From Oscarella lobularis (Eukaryota; Porifera; Homoscleromorpha; Homosclerophorida; Oscarellidae), in NCBI RefSeq assembly GCF_947507565.1, contig NC_089193.1, positions 744,001-808,000 on the forward strand: a stretch of 64,000 bases of DNA, read 5' to 3'. The notes under the pieces are model-generated. The model was not told the DNA's origin. It made no database searches and worked only from the letters and a program-made list of their open reading frames with translations. Below are positions 1-9,720 of the stretch, piece by piece. The position numbers were made by a program, and so were the translations under genes. The first letter of the stretch is position 1. The number at the start of each line of letters is the position of its first letter.

Positions 1-1023
1 TACGGCAGGACATTGTGCTTCGCTTGCTTGCCCTGAACTTTTTATAGGTTACGAAGAGTCTCTCGTCAGTCAATCGTCATCGTGGTTTCTCCGCTCACTG
101 CTTTGATGCAAGACCAGTCTGGAACGATCGGAACCGCCGGAGTTACAACTGCGTGCGCTACGGATAACGTTGATGCAGATGAATTCCGCCAAAGCCCAAT
201 TATTTTAATAAGTCCGAAGATGTTGCTTGGAAACAGAAAATGGAGAATCTTGCTACGCTCAAATTTCTGTCAAGAAAATCTGGTAGCGATTGCCATAGAC
301 GAAGCGCTCTGTGTCAAATCATGATGGCTTTTTATTCTTTATGAACGTATGTATACATACAACTTTCTTCAGGGGAGAGGCCTCTTGCAGAGAATAGGCC
401 TGGCTGCGTGAGGTGCGTAGATTGGTGTCTCCAACTGTCAGGATGATGGCTGTGACTGCGACTGCATCGACCACGAGCCAGAAAAGCATCGCAAACATCC
501 TTGGAAAGACGAATCCAGTTATTGTGTCGGTCTCCCTGAACAATTGCAATATCTTCTTTTCTGTGCAGCATTTTGATTCTGTCGAAGCCAGGTTCTCTCC
601 CATAGTTGACACTCTCCGACAATCATTCTAGACTGCTCAGCGCACTATATCATCTTCTGTCCTACTATCGCTGACTTCTCTGACCTCTACGACTTCTTTA
701 GAAGAAAGCTAGGTAATTCGTTCCTGCATTCGCGTGACGCCCCTGATATGAGCAAATACCTAGAGGTGTATCACAGTCGTCTGGAGAAAACCCGTAAAAG
801 TAAGACTGTCGCGTCGTTTGCGAAAACGACATTGCCCCTACGTATTGTCATAACAACAGTCGCGTTTGGAATGGGTATCGATTGCCCTAAGGTTAGGTTA
901 GTTTTTCATTTTTGCGCACCGGAAGATATAGATACAGTATTAGACAAAATTATAAGGACACTCAATGTAAAAAGACGCTTTCCTAAACGTCTTCTAAAGA
1001 AAGCACTCATTGCTAAATGTTAA
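1..1023 (+). pseudogene. Broken RecQ-like DNA helicase
   Basis: Conserved RecQ helicase blocks appear in order but in different frames. The window opens inside motif I (YGRTLCFACLP), followed by an in-frame TGA at 34-36. Motif Ia (VVSPLTALMQDQ) is at 82-117. A degraded DEAH box (DEALC, Leu for His) precedes a TGA at 322-324. Motif III (MAVTATAS) is in another frame near 440, and the second helicase lobe (FGMGIDCPKVR) is near 870. Motif VI (the QETGRAGRDG region) is missing because similarity ends after PEDIDTVLDKI. RecQ proteins are ATP-dependent 3'-5' DNA helicases. This copy has at least two stops and two frame changes, so it is a relic, possibly of a repeated helicase family carried by mobile elements. 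The upstream part lies outside the window. Confidence 0.8.
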
Positions 1024-1478
1024 TTGTTGTTAAAAATAGGTTACTCCTCAGGATAAAAACACATTAAACCGTTCCCTAAATCTTTATTAAAAACATTAAG
1101 GTGGTAATATCAATACCTCGGTCTAAAAATGTCAAAAAAATAAAACACGCTCAAAAAATACTTTGATCTATGTTCTATGCATTCGGCGAGTAGCGGATTC
1201 GATTGTCGTTATGGAACGCCTGCAACGTTCGGTCTAACGATGAAGGTTTCAAACTATCGCGCTCTAATAAACAGAAAAGTGGTCTTTTTCGTCATTTTAT
1301 TACGTATAAGACATTATTTGGGGTGAGTAAGACCTTATATGTTATAATAGATACGTATATGTTGACTAATTATATTTCTCGGTGGCTTCGTTTCGCCGGT
1401 TCGACGCTCCTTGCGTCGAACGCTTCAAGCACCTCACCCAGCTCGACGTTGACAATCGGCCGCTAAAGTACGGTGAGT
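1024..1478. other. Intergenic stretch with a weak LRR-like exon candidate
   Basis: No convincing gene. On the plus strand, 1370-1473 is open and reads FKHLTQLDVDN followed by a possible donor (cg|gtgagt). This resembles one leucine-rich repeat, but a single repeat is too little to call. The retrotransposon that follows inserted just after this donor-like site. Confidence 0.25.
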
Positions 1479-1483
1479 TTTAC

Positions 1484-1597
1484 TGTGGTGTGAGACTCTA
1501 TAGTCTAAGGACAGCACGCTATGCATTACGTCACATACTACACACATATATGCACGCTATATACCTAAATACACTCACTTGGTATCACAATAGCACA
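1484..1597 (+). repeat. 5' LTR (114 bp)
   Basis: Starts tgtggtgtgag and ends caatagcaca. It matches 5605-5718 base for base as far as I can see by eye. It must hold promoter and polyadenylation signals in only 114 bp. No clear TATA box was identified. Confidence 0.93.
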
Positions 1598-1618
1598 TGG
1601 TGACAGTCTAGGATTCGA
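1598..1618 (+). other. Primer-binding site of the LTR element
   Basis: The sequence tggtgacagtctaggattcg lies directly after the 5' LTR. It begins TGG, the complement of a tRNA CCA end, as expected for minus-strand primer binding. I could not assign the tRNA. Confidence 0.6.
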
Positions 1619-1623
1619 TCGTA

Positions 1624-4600
1624 ATGCAATCTCTTCACCCCGAACGTTTCGACATGCGCAACGGCGCAAAAGAATGGCCTCTATGGATCGACCATTTCGA
1701 ACGGTTCCGAATCGCTTCGGGCCTAGACAAAAAGGGGGAAAAGGTCCAAGTCAACACGCTCCTCTTCCATCTCGGCAGAAAGGCGGAGGAGATATTCAAA
1801 TCGTTCAATCTGACAGCAGCGAACGCCGACAAGTACGACACTGTGAAACAGAAGTTCCAGAATCACTTCGTCCGGCAGCGGAACGTCATCTATGAACGAG
1901 CGGTCTTCAATCAGCGAGTCCAGCGCGAAGGCGAAAAAGCGGAGTCCTTCATTACGGCTCTGTTCACGCTCGCCGAGCACTGCGCGTACGACGACTTACG
2001 CGAAGACCTCATCCGCGACCGAATTGTCGTGGGAATTCGCGACCACGAGCTCTCGCGAAAACTCCAACTTCAAGCGGACCTCACCCTCGAAAGGGTCATC
2101 ACCCAAGTCCGCCAAAATGAAGACATCCACGGACATCAGCCCGTCGTCCGCGCTCAAGCGTCGATCCCGCCAGCTGCAGCTGCTCTCGACGCGGTGGCCA
2201 CTTCACGCGCCACGCCGTCTTCACGCGTGGGAACGTCACGCCCCCGTCAATCGAAGCCGCCGAAAACGACGCCCGTGGCGTCTAGCGACAAATCGAAATC
2301 GTCTCGCGCCGCGTCGACGAAGTCCTGTGGTTGGTGCGGAGCCAACGCGACGCATCCTCGCGCCAATTGCCCCGCCGCGAACGCAGAATGCGGAATCTGT
2401 CGAAAACACGGACACTACGCCCGCGTCTGTCGTAGCGCGCCCGTGCGACGCGACGATCCTAAATCGCGTGCGCTCAACGAAGTCGCCGAATCGGACGACG
2501 CGGCTGTGTTTCTCGGTGCCCTACATCTTGACGTCACCGAAAATTCCCCGGATCGACCGTGGTTAGTGCCTCTGCGCGTGGGCGTAGTTCCGGTCGTCTT
2601 CAAGATCGATTCTGGCGCCGACGCCACCGCCATTCCGGAATCTCTTTATCGAATGGCATTTCGCACTCCTCTCACGCAGCCAACGACGAAACTTCGAACC
2701 GCTTCGGGTGCAAATCTCTCTATCATAGGCATGTTTCGGTCCTCGCTGTCCCGTATAGAGGGACGTCCCTCACTTCCGGAGGAAAACATCTACGTGATCA
2801 AGGACTTGCACACGCCACTTCTTTCTCGCAACGCGAGCACGTCTCTGCAGCTGATTCAACGGATCGACACGCTTGATTCGACTCAGCAAGTTCGCCTCGC
2901 CTTTCCCAAGCTTTTTACTGGACTAGGCAAGTTTCCTGGCCAGTACACAATCCAACTCAAAGATAACGCCCGCCCATTCTCGATTGCTGCCCCTCGTCGC
3001 GTTGCAGTCCCTCGTCTCCCAGCGGTTAAAGAAGAGCTGGAGCGTATGGAACGACTTGGGGTTGTCTCTAAAGTCGATCAGCCTACCGAATGGTGTGCAG
3101 GAATGGTAGTGGTTCCAAAATCCCGCTCAAAGGTGCGAATTTGCGCGGATTTCGTTCAGCTCAATGCTAGTGTGAAACGGGAACGCCACATGCTGCCCGC
3201 GGTGGATCACATCCTCGCTCAGATCGCCGAGAATGCCGCTGTTTTCAGCAAACTCGACGCAAACAGTGGGTTTTGGCAAATTATCTTGGCTGCCGAATCG
3301 TCTCTGCTCACAACGTTCATGACGCCCTTTGGTCGCTACCGTTATCACCGCCTTCCGTTTGGCATTTCATCGGCCCCAGAATATTTTCAGAAAAAGATGT
3401 CAGAATGTCTTGCTGGGTTGGCTGGAACGTTATGCCTCATGGACGATATTCTGATTTACGGATCAACTCAGGAGGAACACGACACTCGTCTTCGCGCTGT
3501 CCTTACGCGTCTTCAGGACATCGGCATCACACTAAATTACGATAAGTGTGTCTTCTCCGTTTCGTCCTTGAAGTACCTCGGACAAATCATCGATCGCTCG
3601 GGTGTCCGTCCCGATCCCGACAAGGTCAAAGCAGTCACGGAAATGGCTCCGCCGCGCAATCTTCCTGAGCTTCGTTCGTTTCTTGGCATGGTGAACCAGT
3701 TTGGGAAATTCATTCCGCATCTCTCAAACACAACGGAGCCGCTTCGCTCGCTCCTCTCTAAAGGCACTCCGTGGAAATGGGACAAACGTCAGGCCGACGC
3801 TTTCAAAAAGCTAAAATCGGATCTCACTTCTACGGATCTACTCGCTCACTATTCGCCACACCGTCAGACAGTCGTGACCGCAGATGCCTCATCATTCGGT
3901 CTCGGCGCTGTCCTGCTACAGAAACAAGACGACGATTCATTCCGTCCTGTTTCATACGTCTCAAAGTCGCTTACTCCGACGCAACAACGCTATGCTCAGA
4001 TAGAAAAGGAGGAATACGCTCTCTGCTGGGCATGCGACCGTTTCAGCGATTATCTGCTGGGAATGGACTTTCACGCGGTTACGGATCATAAACCTCTCGT
4101 CTCGCTACTCAGCCCGGTTAAACGTCTCGAAGACTTACCGCCTCGCGTCCAACGATTTCGACTTCGTTTACGCCGATTCAGCTTTACTATTTCACACTGT
4201 CCAGGTGCAGAAATGTTCACGCCCGACACGCTTTCGCGTGCTCCTCTTCCGGAGTCATCGGCGGAAGCTGACGATTCGCTTGCTTCGCTTGAAATCGAGG
4301 CTGATCTGTACCAAGTGGACGTTCTTGCTTCGCTTCCAATATCGGACGTTCGCCTCAAAGAATTACGCGACGCCCAGGCTGCTGACGAAGAGTGTCAAGC
4401 AATCATGACATTCTGCTCTAAAGGATGGCCCGCCCCTCGCACACTCAAAGGCGACCAGAAAATATGCCACTCTGTCGCTGCGGAACTCACCGTTTCCGAC
4501 GGTCTCTTACTTCGAGGCCAACGTCTCTATATTCCTCGAGCTTTACGCCAGGACACGCTCGCACGTCTTCACGCCGGACATCAAGGCATCGTCAAATGTC

Positions 4601-5571
4601 GAGCTCGCGCGGCAACTTCAGTTTGGTGGCCGGGTCTCAGCACTCAGCTCGCCTCGCTCGTCAACGAGTGTTCTGTCTGCCGCCCTCTACGTCCGGTTGC
4701 GCCCAAGCCGCTTCTTCCGTCCGACGCCCCCAATCTTCCATGGGAGGTTTTGGGTAGCGATCTATTCGAATGGAACGGAGCACATTATCTCCTCGTCGTG
4801 GACTATCTTTCACGTTTTCCGGAAATCGCTCAACTGCCGGAAACGTCGTCCTCGACAGTCATCTCTCGCCTCAAATCCATCTTCGCTCGGCATGGTATCC
4901 CAAAGATCCTGCGTTCCGACAACGGACCGCAATACAGTTCAACGCAATTTGCTGCCTTTGCTAAAGAATACGGTTTCGCTCATATCACGAGCAGCCCCAA
5001 TCACCCACAGAGCTATGGGGAAGCGGAAAGGATGGTCAAAACCGTCAAAAGCCTCCTTTTCAAGTCATCTGACCCCAATCTCGCCCTGATGGTCTACCGC
5101 TCGTCTTCTCTCGCTAACGGCCTCTCGCCTGCAGAAATCTTAATGGGACGACGCATCAGGACAACTATTCCTCTATCGGCGTCTTCTCTGGTTCCGGCTA
5201 CGCCGCCCATTGACCAGATCCGCCAGTTCGACCAGCAAGCACGCGCTCGGTCGAAGGAGATCCACGATGACCGCCACCGTGCAAAAGAGCTTCCTTCCCT
5301 GAGAGAGGGAGACACGGTGTGGATTAAAGACCGTGAAGAATATGGCCGCATTATCAAGCTACACGACGCGCCCAGGTCATACGTGGTGGCCTCGAGAAGT
5401 GGAGAGTTTCGACGAAATCGTCGCTACCTCGTCACGATGAATGCTGCCCCCGACGACGTCTTTGATGAAGAAGACGAACCGCCATCATCGCCGGAAGCTA
5501 CTCCAAATCCGCCTGCAGCAACCACTTCTCGCAGCGGACGCCGCATTGTTCTCCCAGCTCGTTTCCAGTAG
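1624..5571 (+). CDS. Gag-Pol polyprotein of Ty3/gypsy-type retrotransposon
   Basis: One uninterrupted 1315-aa frame. The N-terminal ~230 residues are Gag-like. Two zinc-knuckle-like Cys/His clusters follow at about 236-270 (CGWCGAN, CGICRKHGHYARVC). The aspartic protease motif (IDSGADA) is near 328. The reverse transcriptase spans about 470-660, with catalytic LMDDIL near 606. RNase H starts near 750 (TADASSFG). The integrase has an HHCC zinc region (HAGHQG near 983, then CSVC) and a DDE core (GSDLF near 1043, RSDNGPQ near 1096, GEAERM near 1131). The order RT-RNaseH-integrase is that of Ty3/gypsy. Gag and Pol share one frame, so no ribosomal frameshift is needed and cleavage must be by the encoded protease. 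The ATG at 1624 lies 26 nt after the LTR. Confidence 0.95.
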   Translation: MQSLHPERFDMRNGAKEWPLWIDHFERFRIASGLDKKGEKVQVNTLLFHLGRKAEEIFKSFNLTAANADKYDTVKQKFQNHFVRQRNVIYERAVFNQRVQREGEKAESFITALFTLAEHCAYDDLREDLIRDRIVVGIRDHELSRKLQLQADLTLERVITQVRQNEDIHGHQPVVRAQASIPPAAAALDAVATSRATPSSRVGTSRPRQSKPPKTTPVASSDKSKSSRAASTKSCGWCGANATHPRANCPAANAECGICRKHGHYARVCRSAPVRRDDPKSRALNEVAESDDAAVFLGALHLDVTENSPDRPWLVPLRVGVVPVVFKIDSGADATAIPESLYRMAFRTPLTQPTTKLRTASGANLSIIGMFRSSLSRIEGRPSLPEENIYVIKDLHTPLLSRNASTSLQLIQRIDTLDSTQQVRLAFPKLFTGLGKFPGQYTIQLKDNARPFSIAAPRRVAVPRLPAVKEELERMERLGVVSKVDQPTEWCAGMVVVPKSRSKVRICADFVQLNASVKRERHMLPAVDHILAQIAENAAVFSKLDANSGFWQIILAAESSLLTTFMTPFGRYRYHRLPFGISSAPEYFQKKMSECLAGLAGTLCLMDDILIYGSTQEEHDTRLRAVLTRLQDIGITLNYDKCVFSVSSLKYLGQIIDRSGVRPDPDKVKAVTEMAPPRNLPELRSFLGMVNQFGKFIPHLSNTTEPLRSLLSKGTPWKWDKRQADAFKKLKSDLTSTDLLAHYSPHRQTVVTADASSFGLGAVLLQKQDDDSFRPVSYVSKSLTPTQQRYAQIEKEEYALCWACDRFSDYLLGMDFHAVTDHKPLVSLLSPVKRLEDLPPRVQRFRLRLRRFSFTISHCPGAEMFTPDTLSRAPLPESSAEADDSLASLEIEADLYQVDVLASLPISDVRLKELRDAQAADEECQAIMTFCSKGWPAPRTLKGDQKICHSVAAELTVSDGLLLRGQRLYIPRALRQDTLARLHAGHQGIVKCRARAATSVWWPGLSTQLASLVNECSVCRPLRPVAPKPLLPSDAPNLPWEVLGSDLFEWNGAHYLLVVDYLSRFPEIAQLPETSSSTVISRLKSIFARHGIPKILRSDNGPQYSSTQFAAFAKEYGFAHITSSPNHPQSYGEAERMVKTVKSLLFKSSDPNLALMVYRSSSLANGLSPAEILMGRRIRTTIPLSASSLVPATPPIDQIRQFDQQARARSKEIHDDRHRAKELPSLREGDTVWIKDREEYGRIIKLHDAPRSYVVASRSGEFRRNRRYLVTMNAAPDDVFDEEDEPPSSPEATPNPPAATTSRSGRRIVLPARFQ

Positions 5572-5592
5572 TTGTTCCAGTTGTTGTGTTCT

Positions 5593-5604
5593 GGGAAAGA
5601 AGGA
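5593..5604 (+). other. Polypurine tract
   Basis: A purine run (gggaaagaagga) directly abuts the 3' LTR, where plus-strand DNA synthesis is primed. Confidence 0.75.
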
Positions 5605-5718
5605 TGTGGTGTGAGACTCTATAGTCTAAGGACAGCACGCTATGCATTACGTCACATACTACACACATATATGCACGCTATATACCTAAATACACTCACT
5701 TGGTATCACAATAGCACA
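5605..5718 (+). repeat. 3' LTR (114 bp)
   Basis: Identical by eye to the 5' LTR and followed by the TSD copy tttac. Confidence 0.93.
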
Positions 5719-5723
5719 TTTAC

Positions 5724-6255
5724 GTGTTCAAAAATAGTAGAAAAAGCCTACTTCGCATGTTGCGCGTTCTCGAGCGCCGGGATCCGCGCAATTTTGCACG
5801 TCTTCGGGGTAAAGACCCCGAAGGACGGCCTTCAAGGCGGCGGGCCAACAATAGGTTGGCCCGTTTCGTTCGAACACGCCACCGGCGACCTTCGCGCGCC
5901 CTAGCCCTGCGCCGTACTGGAAAAAAGGGCGTAGATCGATCGTTCGAGCGCGAGCGTGTTGCGCGTGACTTTGACTCACCCACATCGCGTTTTTGAGCGC
6001 GAGATAGGCTCTTGCGCGCCGCTCGCGATTGCTCTCGGGACGCCCGTTGCGCTTTTTCATGGACGCTGCTGACAGCAAAGCTGTCAGCAGCGTCTTGAGC
6101 TTCTCTGGGAAAACGTAGCTGTTGAAGAGAAACTGATTATTTATTCGTGTATTACGCTTCGACCGCTACTTACCCAGCGTCGTGGCATTCCTTTTCGAAC
6201 ATTTTTAGTGCGGCAGACATTGTACTTTTTTTTCTTGTGAATGAATAAAGGAAAT
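5724..6255. other. GC-rich intergenic DNA with hairpins
   Basis: No gene recognised; several overlapping open frames reflect GC richness. It holds small inverted repeats (ggggtaaagacccc near 5808, gggccaacaataggttggccc near 5842) and a perfect hairpin at 6062-6094 with 15-bp arms (gacgctgctgacagc) and a 3-nt loop. Confidence 0.6.
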
Positions 6256-6358
6256 GCTACATTGACAATGGGTTCTTGCTACATTGACAATAGCGTTTGA
6301 CGAATCGAGCTGTTTTTCTGACTTGCTACTTGAACAATCAGTTTGCTACATTGACAAT
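6256..6358 (+). repeat. Three copies of a 14-bp repeat upstream of the Mutator gene
   Basis: gctacattgacaat occurs exactly at 6256-6269, 6278-6291 and 6345-6358, with a degenerate copy near 6324. They lie within 125 bp upstream of the transposase ATG, so they may be promoter or transposase-binding sites; that role is inference. Confidence 0.6.
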
Positions 6359-6378
6359 CACATATTGCCAAATCAGAA

Positions 6379-8953
6379 ATGGGAAGCAAGCGCAGGACAC
6401 TTCGCGCTGCTCGAAAACGCGGCTTTTTGCGAAAGACCGCGCCTCAGAAAACCCGCACCGTCCAAGCTCCTGTCTCGAAAAGGCTAGCTCGCTCTCCTCC
6501 TGCGGAGTGGTGCCCTCCAGAAGCCTCATCCGGAAAAAATGCCATCATCGCCGAAGGATACCGCTTTGTTGACATTCAACACGTCTTTTCGTCGATTTTC
6601 AACGCAGTCGTTTGTCGTGAATGCCACAAAGCGGATTTTCAAATTCTCGAAGACAAGAAAGATCGAAGAGGCTTCTGTTCCACTCTGATTCTAAAGTGCC
6701 AGTCCTGCCGAAACCGTCACCAATTTACTACTTCTGCGCCTATACCATCTAGCGCTAGTGGTGGACGAAGTTTCGACGTCAATCGTCGAGCAGTGTTTGC
6801 TGCTGTTTCCACCGGAAGTAGTCGGCAGGATTGGCTCAGAATCGCAGGCGCATTCAACATGCCGGCACCTCCTCTCCGTAACAGCTGGGATTGCAATATA
6901 GATTCAATAAATGTCTCTCTACTTGGGGTAAATAATTTTTTTCCTGATGCTTGTAATTTTTTCTGCAATTTTATTTGTTCAGGTGTTCAATGAATCGGCT
7001 CTCTCAGCTGTTGCGGAGTATCGATCAAAGCGGGGGGTGCCGGAGCGCAGCGTCATTGATGCAACCGTTTCATTTGACGGCACGTGGGCGAAACGAGGGC
7101 ATTCGTCTCACTACGGAGTTCAAGCCGTCATATTACATGAAACTGGTTGTATCATTGACTACAACATCTTTTCAAATCTGTGCCGCGCCTGTGACAGGAA
7201 GGAGAGGTCCTCGCCAGATACCAACAGCGAGGATTACAAACGCTGGCTGGAGAGCCACTCGCCCAACTGCAGGAGGAACTTCTGCCGGTCGGCTAATGCG
7301 ATGGAGGCAGAAGGTGCCATTGTACTTTGGGAACGCTCAATCCCAAAGTACAACCTGCGGTAAAAACATATAAGTATATATATATATACATGTATATATA
7401 TATTAAATGTGCTTTGCATTTTTAGGTACTCCACTTTCGTGGGCGATGGTGACGCCAAATCATTCCATTCTGTCACCTCCCCCCCCGTTTACGGGGAAGC
7501 CTATCCCATCCGCAAGCAAGACTGCATAGGCCACGTGCAGAAGCGGATGGGCTCTAGGCTTCGAAAGTGGAAGGGCGACCATTGCCGTACCATCTTAGAG
7601 GATGGCAAAGGCGTTGCCGGAGCAAGTCGTCTGACAGATACCATCATAGACGAGTAATCATTGAAGTTTAAATAATTGAATTAATGTCAATAGTAATAAT
7701 TAATAGTTAATATATAGTAGATACTAATGGATAATAATAATAGATAATAATAGATAATAATAGATAATAATAGATAATAATTAATATTTCCACTTTTAGC
7801 TTGCAAAAGTACTACGGCAGCGCCATACGGAACAACATTGGTGACGTGGACAGCATGGTCCGCGCCACCAAAGCCATCCTCTACCACTCCAGCCAGCTGT
7901 ACGGGCTAGCCCACCAACAAGCCGTCGACCGCGTGAAAGATGGCCGCCACGATAACGTCCATTTCTACGACCACGATTTCTGCCCCTCGTCGGAGGAACA
8001 CCGTCATCAGTTTTGCCCAATTGGCATGGAATCGTGGTGCAAATGGCAAAAGGACAAGGCGGCCGGAACAAAAACCTACGATCCAGACAAGGCAAGAATA
8101 CCACATGCCATCTTTCACGCTGTCCATGACATCATCGACTCTCTTTCCAACCGAGAGCTGCTCGAACAGTGCTCCGAAGGGCTCACACAAATGCTGTACG
8201 CTCATCAGCAATATATCTTATGCATTTATTATAACGTCACGTGTTTAGAACGAATCCTTTCACAACACTCTTTGGAGCCTTGCCCCAAAAGTAAAGCATC
8301 GGGGACCAAGACTAATAGCGGCTGCAGTCAAACTGGCTGCAGCGTCGTTCAATCACGGAACCGGAGCACTGATTCGAGCACTAGATGTCATGGACACTCC
8401 CGCCGGAAGCCACTCTGCAAAAGCGTACACCGAGATTGATCGTGCGCGAGAGGCATCTGCCTTGATAAAGAAAACAGAGTGGGCCAAAAAGGCCAGGTCT
8501 CTTCGAAGAGCAGAAAGAAGAAAAAAATCCAAAGGACAGCGGAAGAACGAAGGGACCACGTACCTGGCGGGAGGGTTCGGCGGCGGCGAGACAGGAGCGA
8601 CATCTCAATCAAAATCAAAGCGACAGAAAAGAAAGAAAAAAGGGAAAGAAAAAATGGACGAAGAGGAACGAGGAGAAGAAAGACCGAGGAGGAAAATAAT
8701 GGAGAGCGCACGACTACGGGAAATGAGAGAAGCGGAAGAGCAATGGATAGCGATGGAATTGGCAGAAGAAGAAGAGGAGGAGGCAGAGGACAGAAGCGGC
8801 GACGACGACAGCGACGACGATGGCAACGACAGCGACATCGACAGCGACGACGACAGCGACGTCGACAGCGACGACGACAGCGACGTCGACAGCGACGACG
8901 AAAGTGACGACGAAAGCGACAACGAAAGCGACGACGACGACAGAGAAGCATAG
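6379..8953 (+). CDS. Mutator-type transposase, five exons, one apparent frameshift
   Basis: Exons 6379-6927, 6983-7359, 7426-7653, 7800-8195 and 8249-8953, all with GT-AG introns; phases agree at the first three junctions. The protein starts at ATG 6379 and would be about 750 aa. Family blocks, in order, are a Cys-pair segment (CRECHK, CQSCRNRH), VNRRAVFAAVSTG, VSFDGTWAKRGHSSHYG, ANAMEAEGA, FVGDGDAKSF, KYYGSAIRNN, SWCKWQKDK and LAPKVKHRGPRLIAAA. These match my knowledge of the Pfam 'Mutator' transposase family. Exon 4 ends one base short of the frame needed by exon 5 (expected TQNANES, one A missing near 8188), so this copy is inactive or the base is an assembly error. The C-terminus is an acidic Asp/Ser repeat tail. 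Intron 3 holds a taatagataa microsatellite. Confidence 0.85.
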
Positions 8954-9184
8954 GTATGCGTTTAGTACCTGGATAAATAAGCCCATGGCATGTTATCTGT
9001 CACGTGCCCGGTGTTCGCAGACTCAACGCGTTCAAAACGAAGTTTTCGACGAAGTTAGGCGCACGAAAGGCTTTGAAAAAGATCCAGCATGCCTCGTGAG
9101 TTCCTTTTTTGTGAGTCAGTGCATGCATTGGGCAGCTGCGATATGCCGAACTTTCGAAGCCTCCTACGCGCATGTCTGAAAACG
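8954..9184. other. Spacer, no gene seen
   Basis: Lies between the transposase stop and the foldback element. Open frames exist but none shows family features. Confidence 0.5.
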
Positions 9185-9214
9185 TATGACGCGTTATTCG
9201 TGCCAAAAGTCTTA

Positions 9215-9720
9215 CCGTGCCCGAACCGCTTCTAAAAACCGGTCTACGTGCCCGAACCGCTTCTAAAAACCGGTCTATTCGACTTACATTGGCCGAACCG
9301 CTTCTAAAAACCGGTCTATTCGACTTGCCGTGCCCGAATCGCTTCTAAAAACCGGTCTATTCGACTTACATTGGCCGAACCGCTTCTAAAAACCGGTCTA
9401 TTCGACTAACCGTGCCCGAACCGCTTCTAAAAACCGGTCTATTCGACTTACATTGGCCGAACCGCTTCTAAAAACCGGTCTATTTGACTTACATTAGCCG
9501 AACCGCTTCTAAAAACCGGTCTATTCGACTTACCGTGCCCGAACCGCTTCTAAAAACCGGTCTACGTGCCCGAACCGCTTGTATAAACCGGTCTATTTCA
9601 CTTCCTTTGGCCGAACCGCTTCTAAAAACCGGTCTATTTTACTTACCTTAGCCGAACCGCTTCTAAAAACCGGTCTATTCGACTTACCTTAGCCGAACCG
9701 CTTCTAAAAACCGGTCTACA
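9215..9720 (+). repeat. Left 41-bp tandem array of the foldback element
   Basis: About a dozen copies of a unit built on gccgaaccgcttctaaaaac followed by cggtctattcgacttac. Units are 41 bp, with some shortened to about 25 bp. Spacer variants (acattgg, accgtgc, accttag) alternate. Confidence 0.9.

Larger units (their letters stand above)
1484..5718 (+). mobile_element. Complete Ty3/gypsy-type LTR retrotransposon
   Basis: A 4235-bp element bounded by 114-bp direct repeats that begin TG and end CA. By eye the two LTRs are identical over their whole length. The 5-bp sequence tttac lies directly outside both ends (1479-1483 and 5719-5723), which is a perfect target-site duplication. A primer-binding site follows the 5' LTR and a polypurine tract precedes the 3' LTR. 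The single Gag-Pol frame has no stop. Identical LTRs and an open frame indicate a very recent, possibly still competent, insertion. LTRs of 114 bp are short for this superfamily, where several hundred bp is usual. Confidence 0.95.

Noticed and set aside
1635-5357. Many shorter open frames within the Gag-Pol region on both strands
   Set aside because: They overlap a well-supported 1315-codon frame and have no domains of their own.
8388-8986. Long minus-strand frames opposite the Mutator tail (Arg/Val/Ser-rich)
   Set aside because: Shadows of the low-complexity acidic repeat. The plus-strand frame is supported by family blocks and splice phase.
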